Shown in pieces: positions 62,662-64,000 of a stretch of DNA of 64,000 bases (positions are counted from its first letter, which is position 1; each line of letters starts with the position of its first letter). Position numbers and translations under genes: made by a program. Under the pieces are notes generated by a model. It was not told the origin of the DNA. It was given only the letters and a program-made list of their open reading frames with translations, and ran no database searches. The stretch comes from Cytobacillus solani (GTDB lineage: Bacteria > Bacillota > Bacilli > Bacillales > Cytobacillaceae), in the NCBI RefSeq assembly GCF_001420595.1, contig NZ_LJIX01000006.1:933361-997360 (forward strand), in the 5' to 3' direction.

Positions 62662-63498
62662 TTAAGAACCTAAAACATAAAATACGTAACGACTCATGCC
62701 TTCTCCAATTATGATAGCAAGTAAAGCTAGATAAACAAATGAATAATATACTTTTTTACTTGGTGCAAGTGCTAAGTAAGCTAGGACAGTGATTCCAATA
62801 AGCTCAATGATCCAGCGGATTGCAACGGTTCCCTCGTAAGCTCCTAAACTAACGGCAGCAGCTTGACCACTTATTTGTCGAATTTCTCCTTCTAGAGAAG
62901 AGTATGTTGCTAAGCCAATTAACTGAACGGCGATGCCCGCAAAGACTACTAAGAAAGCCGTTTTTAATAGGTCTTTAGACAATTTGCTATTCTGAAGTGA
63001 AATAATTGATAGACTAACAGCAAGAATCGCTCCTAAAGTGAAAGTTGTACCATAAAAAGACAAGAATGTATTCGCATGATTCCAGCCATTTACGAGTGTA
63101 TTAGAATAGATGGCTGCCATACAATACACATCAATAATACCGACGATGGCTGTAATAATAAGTAAAGCTGGATTCACCTTTTTTTGTAATAAAGCTAAAC
63201 CCGTAGTAGCACATACGAAAGCAATAAACGTTCCAGTAACGACAATTTCACGGCTCATCCACGAATGACTAAATCCTAAAATCGCATTGAAAGCATGCGT
63301 TGGAGTTCCAAGGTGAACAAATGAAGCTCCTAGTCCGATGAATGATAATACTGTAATAACCAGCAACGGTAACTTCATTACTTTGAAAGGATCTATTCCG
63401 TTTTTCTTCATCTTACTGTAAAAAATCGACAGCATAACGATTCCACCAATTGCCGCTTGCATACAAATGGTAAAAATCAACAATGGCCACTCATGCAT
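62662..63498 (-). CDS. dmsC: DMSO reductase-type membrane anchor subunit (DmsC)
   Basis: A 278-residue membrane protein with eight predicted membrane segments and the DmsC layout: MHEWPLLIFTICMQAAIGG, LGASFVHLGTPTHAFNAILGFSHSWMSREI and a late GEGMSRYVFY. It anchors a molybdoenzyme and passes quinol electrons to it. ATG 63498 after AAGGAGG; an in-frame upstream start at 63525 overlaps the previous gene. Last gene of the operon, 13 bases after the iron-sulfur subunit. Confidence 0.88.
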   Translation of the reverse strand: MHEWPLLIFTICMQAAIGGIVMLSIFYSKMKKNGIDPFKVMKLPLLVITVLSFIGLGASFVHLGTPTHAFNAILGFSHSWMSREIVVTGTFIAFVCATTGLALLQKKVNPALLIITAIVGIIDVYCMAAIYSNTLVNGWNHANTFLSFYGTTFTLGAILAVSLSIISLQNSKLSKDLLKTAFLVVFAGIAVQLIGLATYSSLEGEIRQISGQAAAVSLGAYEGTVAIRWIIELIGITVLAYLALAPSKKVYYSFVYLALLAIIIGEGMSRYVFYVLGS

Positions 63499-63511
63499 TA
63501 TGGAATCCTCC

Positions 63512-64000
63512 TTATATAGCCGCATCCTTATGCGGATTAATAACGATATTTGGTTTAGTTATAGATGGACTAGGAAGTCCTTTAATTTCTGCATTATTAC
63601 CATATTTTTTACGTAATTCATCAATCGGGCCAAAATCGATGCATCGCATAATACAAGCTGCAATACAAGCTGGCTTTTCTCCCTTATCACGAAGATCTAA
63701 ACATGTATCACACTTTGTCATCATCCCAAGCTCTTCATTAAATTGCGGAGCACCATATGGACAGTTCCATTCGCAGTATTTACAACCAACACATTTTTCA
63801 TGGTCTACTACAACGACCCCATCTTCACTTCTTTTGTGCATAGCACCTGTTGGGCAGCCTTTTACACAGCCAGGTTCGTCACAATGATTACAAGAAATCG
63901 AGACATTATACGCTCTAACATTATTAATCCAAGCACCGTCTTTATCCTTCGTAAAATGACCATCTTCAAATGCATATACACGCCTAAAATTTATCCCAAC
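63512..64000 (-). CDS. dmsB: DMSO reductase-type iron-sulfur subunit (DmsB), 5' end outside window
   Basis: The frame is open to the right edge, so at least 162 residues: CNHCDEPGCVKGCPTGA, CVGCKYCEWNCPYGAP, CDTCLDLRDKG and PACIAACIMR. These cysteine groups bind four [4Fe-4S] clusters that pass electrons from DmsC to the catalytic molybdopterin subunit. The ATG at 63841 is internal, since the first cysteine group lies before it. The catalytic subunit should be beyond the right edge. This shows the organism can respire anaerobically on DMSO, N-oxides or a related acceptor. Confidence 0.9.
   Translation of the reverse strand, partial: VGINFRRVYAFEDGHFTKDKDGAWINNVRAYNVSISCNHCDEPGCVKGCPTGAMHKRSEDGVVVVDHEKCVGCKYCEWNCPYGAPQFNEELGMMTKCDTCLDLRDKGEKPACIAACIMRCIDFGPIDELRKKYGNNAEIKGLPSPSITKPNIVINPHKDAAI

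Overview
The window looks like chromosomal DNA of a low-GC, endospore-forming Bacillota of the family Bacillaceae. The signs are strong AGGAGG-type ribosome binding sites with ATG, TTG and GTG starts, Rho-independent terminators, DUF4179 anti-sigma proteins, a Bacillus-type XerS recombinase, a collagen-like surface protein, and small families such as DUF3888 and DUF3923. No species can be named from the sequence alone.

Left third (1-20.8 kb): two well-kept catabolic or transport operons. The first (1-10.4 kb) has a PucR activator, an Asp/Glu/hydantoin-type racemase, a DMT exporter, an OPT-family transporter, DUF917 (S-methyl-thiohydantoin desulfurase-like), DUF1177, an AroM-like protein, an M29-like aminopeptidase, two nitroreductases and a DUF6092 protein. 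I infer uptake and breakdown of a small amide, thiohydantoin or peptide-like compound; the substrate is unknown. The second (10.76-20.75 kb) has a TetR regulator, an acyl-CoA ligase, a MaoC hydratase, a FabH-like thiolase-fold enzyme, a secreted NHL beta-propeller and a complete branched-chain-amino-acid-type ABC importer. This suggests import and CoA activation of an organic acid.

20.9-34.8 kb is mixed: a PD-(D/E)XK protein, a large membrane protein joining a sigma-factor-like region to an anti-sigma-like zinc finger and sensor domain, an ArsR/oxidoreductase pair, a 52-bp tandem repeat array (12 units), a GntR/fatty-acid-hydroxylase operon with two visible operators, and several stress or antibiotic-type singletons.

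34.9-40.1 kb is a scrambled mobile region. An IS110-family transposase gene and an xerS-like recombinase gene are each cut in two, and their halves are interleaved in a pattern explained by one insertion plus one inversion. The intact left end of the IS110 element carries a promoter and a candidate bridge RNA.

40.3-61.9 kb is an accessory region of one- and two-gene units (MerR/MFS, WYL regulator/VOC, MBL fold, collagen-like, alpha/beta hydrolase, LOG, Nudix, GH25, AraC, GNATs, ECF sigma/anti-sigma, HAD). It is rich in dispersed hairpin repeats, gene relics and recent breaks (DUF3888 stop, DinB frameshift). At 45.84-45.92 kb lies a degraded selenocysteine tRNA. The right edge (62.6-64 kb) holds the iron-sulfur and membrane-anchor subunits of a DMSO-reductase-type molybdoenzyme, running off the window.
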